Shown piece after piece: positions 63,971 to 64,000 of a DNA stretch of 64,000 nucleotides. Below the pieces are notes generated by a model. It did not search any database and had not been told where the DNA came from. It saw nothing but the letters and a program-made list of their open reading frames with translations. This DNA is from Lineus longissimus (lineage: Eukaryota; Nemertea; Pilidiophora; Heteronemertea; Lineidae). Each line of letters opens with the position of its first letter. Within the stretch, counting starts at the first letter, position 1. The DNA lies in the NCBI RefSeq assembly GCF_910592395.1, contig NC_088308.1, positions 26,983,501-27,047,500 on the forward strand, given 5' to 3'. A program made the position numbers and the translations under genes.

Positions 63971-64000
63971 GGCCAATTTACGCCATTTGACCTCTGTGAC
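63971..64000 (+). repeat. Satellite-like unit, copy 3, cut by window end
   Basis: Begins ggccaatttacgcc like copy 2, then reaches gacctctgtgac at the last base. The array continues beyond the window. Confidence 0.85.

Noticed and set aside
1-64000. Complete tRNA or rRNA genes, CRISPR arrays, bacterial operons, viral genomes
   Set aside because: No intact cloverleaf, no rRNA-like conserved stretches, no regularly spaced identical repeats with unique spacers, and no clustered long ORFs were seen on either strand.

Overview
The window is nuclear DNA from an invertebrate animal, most likely a lophotrochozoan (mollusc, brachiopod, annelid or relative). Three things point that way. It is sparse, AT-leaning DNA with few genes. 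Its best gene is a neuropeptide GPCR of the allatostatin-C/somatostatin type. It also carries dispersed repeats that, from memory, are typical of lophotrochozoan genomes: ends reading acaagaggcccaagggcct ... cagctgagctaaaaa, and satellite-like units with tgacctctgtgaccttgaaa. There is no sign of bacterial, viral, CRISPR or operon organisation.

Only two open reading frames stand far above chance, both intronless within the window and both on the minus strand. The first, 12535-13755, is a complete 406-residue class A GPCR. The second, 27476-28456, is a complete 326-residue predicted secreted protein made of three tandem cysteine-bounded modules; I do not recognise its family. Other open frames are under about 145 codons. 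At this base composition dozens of frames near 90 codons are expected by chance, so I do not call them genes. A few short stretches have coding-like composition and flanking splice-site consensus, so they are listed as low-confidence candidate exons (best: 38328-38453, 17928-18044, 24165-24295, 14592-14820).

Layout. 1-12.5 kb: mostly featureless, with a C22 tract, a short duplicated motif at 5.0/5.15 kb and a patch of diverged repeats at 8.19-8.74 kb. 12.5-13.8 kb: GPCR. 13.8-27.4 kb: gene-poor, with C18 and G20 tracts and scattered exon-like pieces. 27.5-28.5 kb: secreted modular protein. 28.5-41.7 kb: gene-poor, with a tRNA-derived SINE head near 39.3 kb. 41.7-44.5 kb: probable dispersed transposable element (or two solo ends) containing a CpG-rich, promoter-like segment and two outward-facing strong splice acceptors. 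44.5-58.2 kb: gene-poor, with a tandem repeat plus Pol III-like boxes at 50.7-51.0 kb. 58.2-58.8 kb: a recent 302-bp tandem duplication. 62.4-63.0 kb: tandem array separated by G-rich runs. 63.2-64.0 kb: satellite units of about 300 bp, one interrupted by a 129-bp MITE whose TA target duplication is visible against the uninterrupted neighbour unit; the array continues past the window end.

The two genes are about 14 kb apart and show no evident functional link. I found no large undescribed multi-gene system. The most novel-looking items are the three-module secreted protein, the structure of the MITE inside the satellite, and the nuclear-receptor-like half-sites carried in each satellite unit.
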